Below, piece by piece: positions 10,345 to 22,140 of a DNA stretch of 64,000 nt (the stretch's first letter is position 1; each line of letters starts with the position of its first letter). The notes beneath the pieces were generated by a model. The model searched no databases and was not told the DNA's origin. It saw only the letters and a program-made list of their open reading frames with translations. The DNA comes from Anodontia alba (Eukaryota; Mollusca; Bivalvia; Lucinida; Lucinidae): positions 72,551,768 through 72,615,767 of the forward strand of contig OZ024826.1 in NCBI GenBank assembly GCA_964016985.1. Direction: 5' to 3'. The position numbers were made by a program, and so were the translations under genes.

Positions 10345-12372
10345 CTTTTTGTGTAGATGCTCTTCTTGATCTGGAGACAAAATCTGCAACGTTTTGTGAA
10401 AATTTCTTATCTCTGATTGATTGTTTGATAACGCCCAAGCGTGAAGGTCGAGAATTGGGAGGTTTTGATGTACAAATCTTCCTTTGGATTGAGTCAGTAG
10501 TCTTGGAATTAGTGGCAGACGAATCGGAGCTGACACTAATAGAAGAAGAAGTTCTGAGAACCACTGTTGTTGTGGCCAGAACGGAGCTATGAGAACTATT
10601 CTGCACTGATGTTGTCGGATTTTCTCTAGAACAGCAGGTATCAGAATAAAAGGAGGAAAAGCATATGCATGAAGATGATTCCAGTCCATGGACAGGGCAT
10701 CTATCGCTAGTGCTTTGTAGTCTTGTACTGGAGAGACATATAATGGGAGTCTGTGGTTGAATCTTGTCGCAAACAGATCCACATTTGGGAAGTTGAGCAT
10801 CTGGAATACTGAATTCACAACTGTTTGATCCAGAGCCCATTCTGTCTTGATAGGTTTGTCTAGTCTTGAGAGGCGGTCTGCAAGAATGTTGAATTTGCCT
10901 GGGATGTGACGTACTCTGATAACTATGTCTTGTTCCAGGCACCAATTGAGTATTTTCCAAACTTCTACGCAAAGATTGGGGGAATGAGTGCCACCCTGTT
11001 TGTTGATATATGAGACCACCGTTGTATTGTCTGTGGATATCATGATGCAAGAATGGTGAATAAATGTTTTGGCTTGTTTCAGTGCTAATCGTATGGCCAT
11101 CATTTCTAACATATTGATATGGAGCTGGGATTGGTTTTCTGTCCAGCAACCATGAAAGGACAGTGTTGTCGGCTCTAAATGAGCTCCCCATCCGTAATGA
11201 CTGGCATCCATATAAAGGAAGAATTCGGGGTCTGGAGGATGGATATAAGTCCCTGTCTCGAATCGAATGGGGTTTATCCACCATTGTAAGTGAGATCGAA
11301 TCGTGCCGTTTATCGAGATCGGGTGACAGAGAGGAAGAATATGAGGTTTCCAGACTGACAGCAGGCACATCTGAAGAGGACGTAAGTGCAGTCTGCCCAG
11401 GAGAACAAGGTCTGCTGCAGCACTGAGTTTGCCCAAAAAAGAAAGGAAAGTTCGTGCCAATACATGTTTTGCTGACATTATTTTCTTGATTGTTAGAATT
11501 AGGTTCTGTACACGATCCGCTGGAACCCTGACTAAATTTTGTTGCGTCAGAAATTCCATACCTATGAAGGTGAATTTCTGAGCAGGAAAGAGATCTGACT
11601 TCTTGAGATTTGGCAGAAAACCTAGGCTTTGAATAGTTTGAATGCAAATCTTTGTCTGAGTAATCAGATGGTTGTGAATCAGATTCTTTATCAGCCAATC
11701 GTCTAGGTATGGAAAAACTGATATGGCACGTTGGCGTAGAAAAGCTGCAATAACGTCCATCAGTTTCGAGAAAATTAACGGACTTAGGGACATTTCGAAC
11801 GGTAGGGCCGAAAAGTGATATACTTGATCTTTGTGTACGAAGCGAAGATACTTCCTGGATTGACGATGTATCGGCACATGTAGATATGCATCTGTTAAAT
11901 CTATGGAGACAGCCCAATCGTTGAGTCTCATTGCTTGTCTTACCGATTTGACTGTTTCCATTTTGAATGCTTGTTTCTCTATGTAACGGTTTAATAAAGA
12001 CAGGTCTAATATTAAACGAAACTTTCCGTTCTTTTTTGGCACAAGGAATATCCGGGAATAAAAGCCGGGAGTTCCGGGATTCTGTACCCTTTCCACTGCC
12101 CGTTTGTTGAGAAGATTTTCGATCTCTTCTCTGAGAAACGGGGAGGAGGATTGACTCATTCTGATCGGAACAGATGATAAAGGAGGAATTTTGATGAATG
12201 GTATCCTGAATCCGTTTCGTACGATAGAGAGGACCCATTTGTTGTCTGTTATTTCCTCCCATTTTTCCGCAAAATGGGCCAATCGTCCTCCCACTGGAAT
12301 GTCCGCGAGCGGAAGAGCAGGCAGTGGAAAGGGCGGGCCTTCATAATCTTGCGGAGGAAGAGGCAGGTTTAG
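10318..12372 (-). pseudogene. DIRS reverse transcriptase-RNase H
   Basis: This protein copies the element RNA into DNA and degrades the RNA strand. Counting from codon 12294, RT motifs are VPKKNGKFRLILDLSLLN (86-103), IDLTDAYLHVPI (131-142), ALPFEMSLSP (163-172) and active-site YLDD (196-199). The second residue group normally reads ALPFG, so Glu167 looks like damage. RNase H follows with MDASHYGWG (Asp363), Glu397 and STDNTTVVSY (Asp422). A C-terminal region typical of DIRS follows (VDLFATRFN, LIAPFWPQQQWF). The frame is open upstream past the gag stop at 12341, so gag and this gene overlap in different frames and no initiating ATG is evident. Its last seven codons come from the hAT-like insertion. 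Confidence 0.9.
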
Positions 12373-14500
12373 AGGAGGGGAACTGACGGATGTTACCAGT
12401 CCTCTTGATATTATCTTTCTTAATGTGAGAAGATGAGCTTTGAGGAATATTTTTGGACCTATACGACTGCGTAGGTTTAGGTCTGGATGTTGTTTGTTTA
12501 GTAGGATATTTAGGTATCTTGAAAGCTCTGCTCTGCGAAGGAGGCTTATAAGAATGAGATTGTGACTGAATGGATGTAGAAGCTAGAAACCTTTGCTGTT
12601 GAGCTTCGAAGTTTGATTTAGCTATTTCTTTTATCCTGTCGTCAAATAAGGATTTTGAGTTAATAGGAGTGTTCCTTAACTCGTATGTGGAATTGTCGAG
12701 TAGTAGTTTAGACGAAGCTAGGGCTGCGTCCCTCCTAGCTTGGAATAATTCAGTAGTTAAAAGTGTAGACATGGCAGAAGCATGTTTAATCGATTTGGCT
12801 ACGGCCTCCAGAAGTCTGGAAAGGGCCGCAACCGACATCGATTCCTGTTGTAATGAAAGGAAGGCAGCTGAAGAAAATAGATCAGCATGAGAATTAATAG
12901 CGACTAGTTTTCTAGCCTTCCTTTCCCATGCTTCTAGATTCTTGAGCGGAATAGAAGCTCTTCCTTTATTAGAAATGTCTAGGAGCGACGCATCCGCTTC
13001 TAATTGAGGGATATTATCAGTTGGCAAATATTGATTTTGGCTCTTGTAGAATTTAGTCGGAGCAAGAACCGAAACCAAGCTTTGCGGGCAAATCCAATCT
13101 CTTGAACATTTGTCAGATTCTAGTCTATTTTGAATATATTTTGTTGTATTTTGTACTAATTTGGATTGTGGGAGGACAAGTAATGGAGTCGAACGAGACT
13201 CCATTAATTGTTCGATCCCAGAGAGAGGTTTTAATGGAGCTTGATCCTGCTGAGTTTTGGGGCATAACTCAGGAGGAAGAAGCCGGAAGACCTCGTTAAT
13301 CGCACGATCAAATGACCAGACTTCGGATTCAGTTTCCGAATCTGACTCCTTGTTCTGTTGCATGAGATTCGGCTGAATCTGATCGTAATTAATAGGTTGA
13401 TTAGTGACTGGACTAAAATTAGTCTCCTCAGGTTGTATTAGAGTTGGCGTTTGAACAACCTGGGGAGATTTATGAGCCCTTGTATATCTACCAATGTCAA
13501 GTTCAGATTGGGAGGAATTTGATGAAGAAGAAGGCGTCATCGATCGTCTTCTTCTCTTTTTATGAGAGTGCTTAGATCTCTTTGAATTTTTCTTTCGCCG
13601 AGAAGAACTCAAAGAGTCTGATCTGGAAGTAGAGATAGAAGAAGAGGACGATCAATGTCTTCTTCTCTTTTTAAATTTATGCTCTCTTTTTGACTGATCC
13701 TTCCTTGAAGGTCTGGAGATAGATAAATCATTTGAATTAGGAGGCTCAATCATTACACTCGGATCTGAGACCTGCGAAAAATCAGGTTCGAGTGGAATAA
13801 TCTGTCTAGAGGAAGAAGCTGGATTAGGAAGTTCTAGTCTATCAGAACGTTCGTAACCAGGTATTAAGACATTGGATAGTCTGTGGACACTACCATGTGA
13901 AATATGGCTACTTATGGACGGAGCGTAGCTTTGTACAGGCACATTTATAGGAATATAACCAGGCGGAATTTGTGTTTGTAGGTCATACGCGAATGACTGT
14001 AAACCAATGCCTGGTTGACTGGAGCCTAGTTGACTGGTGCCTGGTTGACTGGTGACTGGTTGACTGGTGACTGGATGACCTGTGACTGGATGAACAGAGA
14101 TAAGTTGCCCAGTGACTGGGTGATTGGTGACTGGTTGACTGGTGACTGGTGGGCTTAGTGCCCGGTCAGACTCTAAGTCCGCCAGGCTGCCACCTTGATG
14201 GGTCCTGCCCCGAGCAGTAAAGCTATGAGGGGCGGTGCTCCCATCAACTGTCCCGTTGTCAGACATGTCTGACTGGGACTTCTTGGATTTCTTTGATTTC
14301 TTCTGTTTTCTCTTCTGCGTCATAACTGATTTTCTAGTAGCATGAAGGCGTCTTCTTTCTGCTAGGTTCCAAACTTTTTCTGTCCAGGAACTACAAATAT
14401 AACACGGAGAGATACGTGTGCAAGAATTACAAGTTAAACAAGATAAATGTGTATCCCATTTAGCTTTTAAATGGCCACAGTTGCCGCGGGCGAAATGCAT
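12341..14500 (-). pseudogene. DIRS gag-like ORF1 with one in-frame stop
   Basis: This is the structural (gag-like) protein of the DIRS element. The first ATG at 14500 starts a Cys-rich module (CGHLKAKWDTHLSC, CNSC, CYICSSW), probably zinc binding. A Lys-rich tract follows, then a proline/threonine region with a degenerate five-residue repeat (PVTSQ-like) at about 14010-14150, and Arg-rich tracts. The frame 14500-13652 and the frame 13612-12341 are in the same phase and separated by a single TGA at 13652-13654 after KKRRRH, so one point mutation splits it. The second half is Ser- and Lys-rich and ends SSKPASSSARL. Whether the TGA is damage or a read-through signal cannot be told; damage is the simpler reading. 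Confidence 0.8.
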
Positions 14501-14720
14501 CGACTGACGCGGAAACAAAGGAAGAAATTTAACATTGAGAAAACAAGAAATCTAAGATCGATATTTCGAAAATAAGTACATAGATAGTAGAAGGAGTGAA
14601 TATAGAACCAGAGAAAGTCAAGGATATAAAAAATTTTAACCGTGTAGAATAATTTTAATCCATTTTTTCTAACACAGAATAATAATCCTTGAACATTCAA
14701 AGTCCACAGAAAAGAAACTG

Positions 14721-14893
14721 ACACATGATCATTTGAGCGGGAGGAACTACGTCATACAGGTAACTGTTTAAAGGGACCTTCTGAATTAAGACTTTATAAC
14801 GACTGAAAGGTCGTTTTTTTCTGTGGAGGGGGTGAATAACAGAATAGAACAGCACATTATCTATAGGTTAATGTATTACAAAGTTAAAATATG
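14721..14893. repeat. DIRS right inverted terminal repeat
   Basis: The reverse complement of 7563-7735. This is the 5' end of the element in its reading direction and is followed by about 220 bp of leader before the gag ATG. The outermost part is repeated, inverted, in the internal complementary region at 7861-7902. Confidence 0.85.
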
Positions 14894-15059
14894 CTGATTC
14901 ATTTATTTCTGTTGTGCAGATAAACTGTTTCCTTATCTCTTCTTTTATTCATTAAACCATATTTCCAAAGGCATGGTGGGTAGGCATTAAGGAATCTAGT
15001 CATCCTGAAACGATGTTCCTTGATTCTAGTCATCCGTGTACTAGAATCTGGCTGTCCTT

Positions 15060-16210
15060 TTTGGAAAAACAAGAGAGCCATGATGGCCCTGTAATGCTCA
15101 CCTGAGTATCATAGCACTTAGAGAACCTGACCCATATATGATCAAGGCAAACATTCTGACCAAGATTCATGATGATTATATAAAAATAGATTTTCAACAT
15201 GGCTACTAGGGTGACTATCTTGGACTTCCGATAGAATGATTTTAGCTTTTTTTATCTACAAGTCACCCCGATACTTCCTATCAAGTTTTGACTCAATTGG
15301 CCTTCTTGTCAGCAGAAGAAGTTCAAAATAGCTTTTCAAGATGACAACTGTAGCAGCCATCTTGTATTTCTGATTGGAACGATTTGAGCTATTTTTGATC
15401 TACAAGTCACCTCAATGATTCTTACCAAGTTTCAAGTCAATTGGCCTTTCAGTTCAGGAGAAGCGAAAAATAGATTTTCAAGATGGCCACCATGGCAGCC
15501 ATCTTGGATTTCCAATTGGAACAATTTTAGCTTTTTGTTTTTGATCTACCAGTCACCCCTATGCTTCCTACCAAGTTCAAGTCAGTTGGCCTTTCGGTTC
15601 AGGAGAAGAAGCAATAAACAGATTTTCAAGATGGCCGTCATGCTGGCCCATTGGAAAAATTTTAGCTATTTTTAATCTACAAATCACCCCAAAGCTTCCT
15701 TGCCTGGTTGGAGTCAATTGGCCTTTTGGTTCAGAAACAGAAGTGAAAAATAGATTTTCAAGATGGCCGCCCCTTGGATTTCCGATCAGAACAATTTTAC
15801 TTTTTTTTATCTACAAGTTACCCTTATGCTTCCTATCAAGTTTTGAGTAAATTGGCCTTTTGGTTCAGGAAAAGAAGCGAAAAATAAATTTTCAAGATGG
15901 CTGCCACAGCGGCCATCTTGGAAATTCGATCAGAACAATTTTACTTTTTTTTATCTACAAGTTACCCTTATGCTTCCTATCAATTTTTGAGTCAATTGGC
16001 CTTTCGGTTCAGGAAAAGAAGCGAAAAATAAATTTTCAAGATGGCTGCCACAGCAGCCATCTTGGATTTCCAATGGAATGATTTGAGCTATTTTTGATCT
16101 ACAAGTCATCCCAATGCTTCCTACCAAGTTTCAAGTCAATTAGCCTTTTTGTTCAGGAGAAGCGAAAAATAGATTTTCAAGATGGCCACCATTGCGTGTG
16201 TTCCTTTTAC
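15060..16210. repeat. Satellite array with CAAGATGGC palindromes
   Basis: Seven or eight units of about 133-150 bp. CAAGATGG occurs near 15478, 15629, 15760, 15893, 16037 and 16180, usually within a local palindrome of the form CAAGATGGC, spacer, GCCATCTTG. The array begins at about 15075 with ATGATGGCCCTGTAATGCTC. The palindromic segment also occurs once at 953-987 in the first array, so the two arrays are related. Open frames here are array units and not genes. Confidence 0.8.
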
Positions 16211-16527
16211 CTTTTATCAAGAAGGAAGGTGGGCAGTAAATGTCTCGTTGTCAACGTTGCTTTTTATTTTCATCTCTATTATTTGTTTATAGTTCAACAC
16301 TACCTGAAGACAGAACATGTGCACTAGAACTGGCAGAAAACCCCATTAATGTTACACATATAGTTATAGATATATATTTTTTTTTTTTTTTTTGTATAAC
16401 AAATAGACAAACAAAAAAAGGTTTTATGTTATGCCAAACAATCAGAAAATTTGCCCTTGTAAATAAATGTCGTGCGTTATGTGCCCTACCCTGCGCACCT
16501 CTATTTTCAAATCCTAGCTGGAGCACT
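16211..16527. other. Spacer, no gene seen
   Basis: Includes a T-run near 16378-16393. Short open frames on both strands have no recognisable content. Confidence 0.4.
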
Positions 16528-16730
16528 GGTGACGCTTATTAGTCCCCAGTCCTGCCAACTTCCGGTAACAACTTCCGGGAAGAAAAAAAGGAAGAAAATT
16601 GGTCAGAGTGATTTTTGCTGAAAGTATGTATCGTTGTATGGTACTTTGCGTTGGTCATATTCCTTACCGTAGAGCTCATTTCATTCATGACACGCTTTGC
16701 GCGTTGCAAGCTGTGCTCACTATAAATTTT
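16528..16730 (-). repeat. Inverted copy of the 23.4-24.5 kb repeat
   Basis: It contains, in reverse, the same landmarks as three direct copies at 23391-24510: GACGCTTATTAGT, CTGCCAACTTCCGG, GGAAGAAAATTGGTCAGAG and CCGTAGAGCTCA. No coding potential is recognised. Confidence 0.75.
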
Positions 16731-17981
16731 GGGCTCACCTCACTGAGTGGTAGATTGAGTGTACACTGTTAGTACATTACTATCAGAAAGTATTACTTTT
16801 GCAAGTTTTCTTTCTTTTCACAATCTGATTGATTGAATGATTGGGTAATAATATGATTGACTGATTGTCTTACTTGTTGACTAATGGAAAGGTACACTGT
16901 ATTAATTTTGGGTGAAGGTTAGTCCTGTTAAATTGAAACTAGAAGAGGACTGATGCTATAGAGATCATCCAGTTCATTCAAAAGAACTAATTCAAAATGA
17001 TTTGTTATATTTTTTATGTTATTTTCAGCTTTTACATCTATTCACAATATCTAGTCATGATTATTCCCTTTATCTCCACAGTATTGTCAACACTTAATTA
17101 GGCAGCTAACTTATCAAAAAAAAAAAAAAAAAAAAAAAAATGGCGGGCCCCTTGACACCCTGCCTGATCTGTTGATTTCTTATATTCATGTGTTGCACCA
17201 TTTCTTATTGACAACCCTGTGTTAACCTGGATTGTACATCTGTTCAACAGGAACAGATTACATGGAGCAAAATATCCACATCTGAAACCAACAAGTTCAT
17301 TTTCTACAAAATTTTGATCATTAATTGTACTGTCCCCAGATTTTTTCATATGTCCCCAACTTTTTAGAGGGTAGAGGCCCTTACTGGCCCCAAAAATAAA
17401 ATTCCTGACTTGAACACTGTATATACTTTCACAGATGAAATCGAAGCATATACCCCATGAGATTAATCAAAATTGTAAATGCTACATCAGCATGCCCAGT
17501 TAACAATAAGTTAATATATCTGTGCAATGAAGACCCCGATAAACTCCACTTTATATGGGGAAAAATGGGGTTTACGGGGGTATACATTTTGCTTATTCTG
17601 CTCTGAAACGGTTTATGGGGGTATACGTTATTGTTCTTATTCTGCTCTAAAACATAGATTGTGGCTACTCATTAGAACCGCCACAGTAAAGCAGTTCTAA
17701 TGAGTGCACAATCCATGTTTTGAGCGGAATAAAGAAAACTTTCACAATTTTTTATCTGAAATCTGTCATATTTGCAGTCAGGGACAGTAGAGTTTGGGCA
17801 TTTCATAGATCACTGGTTTAGTGAATTTTAAAGACCACTGTTATAGCTGAAAAAATCTCATTATGTTGCATAGGTGTACTTACGTAATGACAGAACTTTT
17901 CTACTGACCTTTGACCTTGGCAGGCGCGACACCACCCTCCGTGGAGCTATATTTCATTGACTTTTAAATGTACATGTAAAC
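16731..17981. other. Spacer with poly-A tract and a long hairpin
   Basis: No gene is supported. A 24-base A-run lies near 17117-17140. An imperfect hairpin with arms of about 43 bp spans about 17636-17735 (AACATAGATTGTGG against ACAATCCATGTT). Nearby, GGTTTACGGGGGTATAC and a close variant repeat at about 17570 and 17610. Confidence 0.6.
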
Positions 17982-18194
17982 ATGGAGGGAAATCGAGACA
18001 GTCCCAACTACCTTGGTAGAGCACTGGATGTTCTTTTTAGTGAAGCAAATGCATGTTCTGTTGATGCCCTTAGACTTTGCGGAGCAGTTAATATTAGTAA
18101 TACAGTGACAGTCGGATTTAACCTACATACATACAGACATGTAATTATTATAGGCTATCATTACGTCCTTTCCCAGAAACTCACCTACATGTAA
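17982..18194 (+). CDS. Possible short exon or ORF, unrecognised
   Basis: An ATG in a good context (AACATGG) opens a 70-codon frame starting MEGNRDSPNYLGRALDVLF. The first 45 residues have plausible protein composition and the rest looks like intron or untranslated sequence. It could be the first exon of a host gene, with a donor somewhere in 18090-18115, but no strong GT donor is obvious and I recognise no family. It lies just before a satellite array. Chance is a real alternative. Confidence 0.2.
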   Translation: MEGNRDSPNYLGRALDVLFSEANACSVDALRLCGAVNISNTVTVGFNLHTYRHVIIIGYHYVLSQKLTYM

Positions 18195-20139
18195 ATTGTT
18201 CCACAAGATCATGTTTTTTCATCCTTGTTGTCTATTCCTGATGGTAAACCGGATGACCAAGAGTCCTGTAAGCAGCCAACCAGAATCAAACTAGAAACGT
18301 GTCAGTATGACACAGATGCCCCCGCCCAGGGCCATCCTCACCCACGCGCAGGCAAATGTATTTTGCAAAAAATGAAGTTGAAAAAGGGCCATAACTCTCA
18401 TAATAATTGGCAGATTTTACCCTAAATCAAACTTTTTTAAAACAAGAAAAATGCCTAACGCATTATGGGCAGGTTTTTCAAAAGGTCAATGAAAAGGTAA
18501 ACCTCGGAAGACCCAATGCCCACGGCCATGACATCGCTATTTTAAAGGACAGATTCATGAAAAATCTGTCCAAAATTCAGTTTTGGCTGCACAAGCTTTA
18601 GGCTTCAGGTACCTAACAAAGAAAGTCAGCGTTGTCTCTCTTATACAGGGCATGCCTACTTGCCCTTATCTATGCCTCTACCAAATATTATCAAAATATT
18701 TCAAACCATTTCGAAGTTATGAAGTGCACAAGAATTTGGCTTAGAAATTCATTCGGGGGAGTTAACTTGAAAAAATAGCCATCAAAAGAGATGGCAAATC
18801 CCCTGACCGCACCGCAAATGGCAGTCTTTTTTCAATCTAGGGCATCAGAGATGTAATTTTATCAAGGGATACACTTGTTTAACCCTGCAGTGGGTGACAA
18901 CACAACTGTGAATCAGACACAGAACTCTAAAACCATAAGTTGTAGAAACTGGAGTTTGTGTTTTTCAACAAAGAAACTGAAAATAATGAGAAAAATAAGG
19001 CCCGTTGCCTGCAATGATTATAACTCTCAAACTGTAAGTCATGGAAACTGAATTTTTTGGTTGCTAGTATGTGATTTTCAACAAAGAATCCAAAAATAAT
19101 GAGAAAAATAAAGCCTGTTGCCTGCAAAGATTATAACACTCAAACTGTAAGTCATAGAAACTGGATTTTGTGTTCGCTAGTAAGTGATTTTCAACAAAGA
19201 ATCCAAAAATAATGAGAAATATAAGGCCCTTTGCCTGCAAGGCCTGTAACTCTTCAGCCATTAGTCTGAGAAACTCAATTTTGTGTTCGCTAGTAAGTGA
19301 TTTTCAACAAAGAATCCAAAAATAATGAGAAAAATAAAGCCTGCTGCATGCATTGCTGATAAATCTGCATCCGATGTGTAAGTAAGGGAGATAACTCCAA
19401 CATTCCATAGGTCAGAGTTTTCCTTACATATTGTAGTTTATGTTCTAAGCATCTCTACATACTATCATCAAAATGTCTCCACTGGTTAAAGAGTTATGGC
19501 CTGCACAAGATTTTACAACCAGGGGAGATAATTGAAAATAAATGGAGTAATGAGTAACCCATAGTTACAATTTTTAAATGCAACTCTCCTTCTTAATGTT
19601 CTAAGCATCCCTATTAATTATCAACAAAAAATCTCAACTGGTAGAAAAGTTATGACCATCAGCAAATTAAAAAAAATATGGGAGATAACTCAAAAATGGA
19701 GTCAGACTTGTCTTTTGTGTACATGACATGCCAACTCAATGTCATCTACAACTTGATGAAGTATCATAAAAATATCTCAAAGGGTTGAAGAGTTATGGCC
19801 TGCACAAGCTTTAACAAATATGGGAGATAACTCCAGAAATGAGTCAGAGTTGTTGTTCTTGTTATGTGACACACCTACTCAATGTCCTCTACAATTTGAT
19901 CAAATATCATGATAATATCTCAAGGGGTTATTGAGTCTGGGCCTGCACAAGATTTCATAACTATGGAAGATAACTCCAGAACGCAGTCAGTTAGAGTTGT
20001 CATTCTTGTATGCGACACCCCTGCTCAATGTCCTCTACCTATTGGTGAAGTATCATGAAAATAACATATAAGGTTTTAGAGTTAAGGGTCGCACAAGATT
20101 TAACAACTATGGGAGATAACTCCCAAAAGGGAGTCAGCT

Positions 20140-20458
20140 TTGTTTGTTTGTTTGTTTGTGTTGAGGTTTTACGGCCCAGGCAACCCAATGGGGTCATGTC
20201 GAGCGCGGTCAGTTTACCTAACCACACGTTTACTGGGCAGGCTTAGTCCTCTAAGCAGTTAACCAGTATTGTGCACATTCTTTCGCCAGAAACTGACAAC
20301 TGCTCTTCTTGAATCAGCGGAAGGGAGAGAATGACCGTAGAAAACATTTCACGATCAATCTCCACGAAAGAATGTTGCCGACCTCGACGGGGATTGAACC
20401 CACGACCTCCTGGTCTTCAGTCGGACTACGCATCCAACTGAGCCACCGAGGCCGGCAC
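20140..20458 (-). mobile_element. tRNA-derived SINE, inverted
   Basis: Read on the minus strand this has the same head as the SINE at 3702 (GTGGCTCAGTTGGATG, GGGTTCAATCCC), the same core and the same TTTGTTTGTGTTGAGG tail on the plus strand. A 14 bp duplication, AAAGGGAGTCAGCT, flanks it at 20126-20139 and 20459-20472. The duplicated target is part of a satellite unit, so insertion followed array formation. Confidence 0.88.
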
Positions 20459-21773
20459 AAAGGGAGTCAGCTAGAGTTGTTGTTCTTGTATGTGACACAC
20501 CTATTCAATGTCCTCTACAACTTGATCAAGTATCATGAAAATATCACAAAGAGTTATTGTTATGGCCTGCACAAGATTTTATAACTATGGGAGATAACTC
20601 AGGAACACAGTCAGTTAGAGTTGTCTTTCTTGTACACGACACACCTACTCAATGTCCTCCACCTAATGGTGAAATATCATGAAAATACCTTAAAGGGTTT
20701 TACAGTTATGGGCCGCACAAGATTTAAAAACTATGGGAGGTAACTCCAAAACAGAGTCAGCTAGAGTTGTCTCTCTTGCATGTGACACACCTACTGGTCG
20801 TCCTGTCTATCCCTACTAAATATGAAAGCAATCGGCTGAAGAATAACGATAACACAACTTTGAAAAAAGGTTAACCAAAAGGTAAACCTTGAGGGTCCGG
20901 ATGAAAAGATATTGAATGGAAACCATTTTTCAACTAATTTTCAACATTGATAAAGGGCCATTACTCCAAAAATAATTGGTGGATTTTACCCTAAATCAAA
21001 CTTGACCTATATTTTATAATTATATGCTTCTGTATAAAATATGAATCCAATTCACTAATCTTTTAAAATGTTATCGAATGGACACCATTTTTCAAAGTTG
21101 AAAAAGGGCCATAACTCCAAAAAAAAATTGGTGGATTTTACCCTGAATCGTACTTGACCTACATTTTATGATTATATACCTGTGTATAAATCTTGAATCC
21201 AATACAATAATCTTTTCAAAAGATATCAAACGGAAACCATTTTTCAACAATGATAAAGGGCCATAACTCCAAAAATAATTGGTAGATTTTACCCTAAATT
21301 GAACTTGACCTACATTTTATGATTATAAACCTGTGTATAAAATTTGAATCCAATACACTAATCTTTTCAAAAGATATCAAACGGAAACCATTTTCAACTA
21401 TTTTTCAACATTGATGAAGGGCCATAACTCCAAAAATAATTGGTGGATTTTACCCTAAATCGAACTTGACCTACATTTTATGATTATATACCTGTGTACA
21501 AAATTTCCGTCCAATACACCAACCCCTTCAAAAGATATCGCATGGAAACCATTTTTCAAAGTTGAAAATTTTTCAAAGTGGAAAAGGACCATAACTCCCA
21601 AAATAATTGGCGGATTTTACCCTAAATCGAACTTGACCTGTATTTTATGATTATATACCGGTGTATAAAATTTCAATCCAATACACCAATCCTTTCAAAA
21701 GATATCTCACGGAAACCAAAAGTGTTACGTACGGGACGGACAGGACGGATGGGACGGATGTACGTACGGACAG

Positions 21774-22078
21774 TTTGTTTGTGTTGAGGTTTTACGGCCC
21801 AGTCAACCCAATGGGGTCATGTCGAGCGCGGTCAGTTTACCTAACCACACGTTACTGGGCAGGCTTAGTTCTCTAAGCGGTTAACCAGTATTGTGCACAT
21901 TCTTTCGCCAGAAACTGACAACTGCCCTTCTTGAATCAGCGGAAGGGAGAGAATGACCGTAGACAATATTTCATGATCAATCTCCACGAAAGAATGTTGC
22001 CGACCTCGGCGGGGGTTGAACCCGCGACCTCCTGGTCTCCAGTCGGACGGCGCATCCAACTGAGCCACCGAGGCCGGC
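21774..22078 (-). mobile_element. tRNA-derived SINE, inverted, perfect duplication
   Basis: A 305 bp member of the same family with an intact B-box-like GGGTTCAACCC on the minus strand. A perfect 15 bp duplication, TGTACGTACGGACAG, flanks it at 21759-21773 and 22079-22093. It lies inside the GGAC-type tract of the host satellite element, just before its palindrome. Confidence 0.9.
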
Positions 22079-22140
22079 TGTACGTACGGACAGCAGTGAT
22101 ACTATATGCCTCCACATTGAAAATGGCGGGGGCATAAAAC

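Larger units (their letters stand above)
7546..14893 (-). mobile_element. DIRS-type tyrosine-recombinase retrotransposon
   Basis: This is an almost complete element of the DIRS order, read on the minus strand: gag-like ORF, RT-RNase H, then a tyrosine recombinase in place of a DDE integrase. Inverted terminal repeats of about 175 bp lie at 7563-7735 and 14721-14893. Between the recombinase gene and the left end is an internal complementary region (7808-7902), whose two halves are the reverse complements of the left end and of the right end. That arrangement is the hallmark of DIRS-1-like elements, which replicate through a circular intermediate. No target duplication is seen, as expected for recombinase insertion. 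The copy is inactivated by a hAT-like insertion (9151-10344) and a stop codon in gag. Without the insertion it would be about 6.1 kb. Confidence 0.9.
18330..22140. repeat. Composite satellite element with terminal palindrome
   Basis: Three successive tandem blocks: about 18920-19370 (unit about 117 bp, AATCCAAAAATAATGAGAAA), about 19480-20800 (unit about 140 bp, GGGAGATAACTCC and TCCTCTAC) and about 20930-21720 (unit about 140 bp, ATAATTGGTGGATTTTACCC and ACTTGACCTACATTTTATG). It closes with a GGAC-type tract at 21735-21773 and, past a SINE, a palindrome TATGCCTCC...GGGGGCATA at about 22104-22136. Two SINEs interrupt it. No gene is seen. The arrangement parallels the arrays at 1-2905, 27239-29110 and 61601-63925. 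Confidence 0.8.

Noticed and set aside
10325..12262. A 645-codon minus-strand frame overlapping the DIRS RT-RNase H
   Set aside because: It is mostly a shadow of the RT frame with no protein motifs. Only its last few codons matter, as the start of the recombinase frame.
20410..20456. tRNA-like sequences with A and B boxes (also near 3710, 22030, 40500 and 52185)
   Set aside because: Each is the head of a SINE with a core, tail and usually target duplications; none folds as a complete tRNA.
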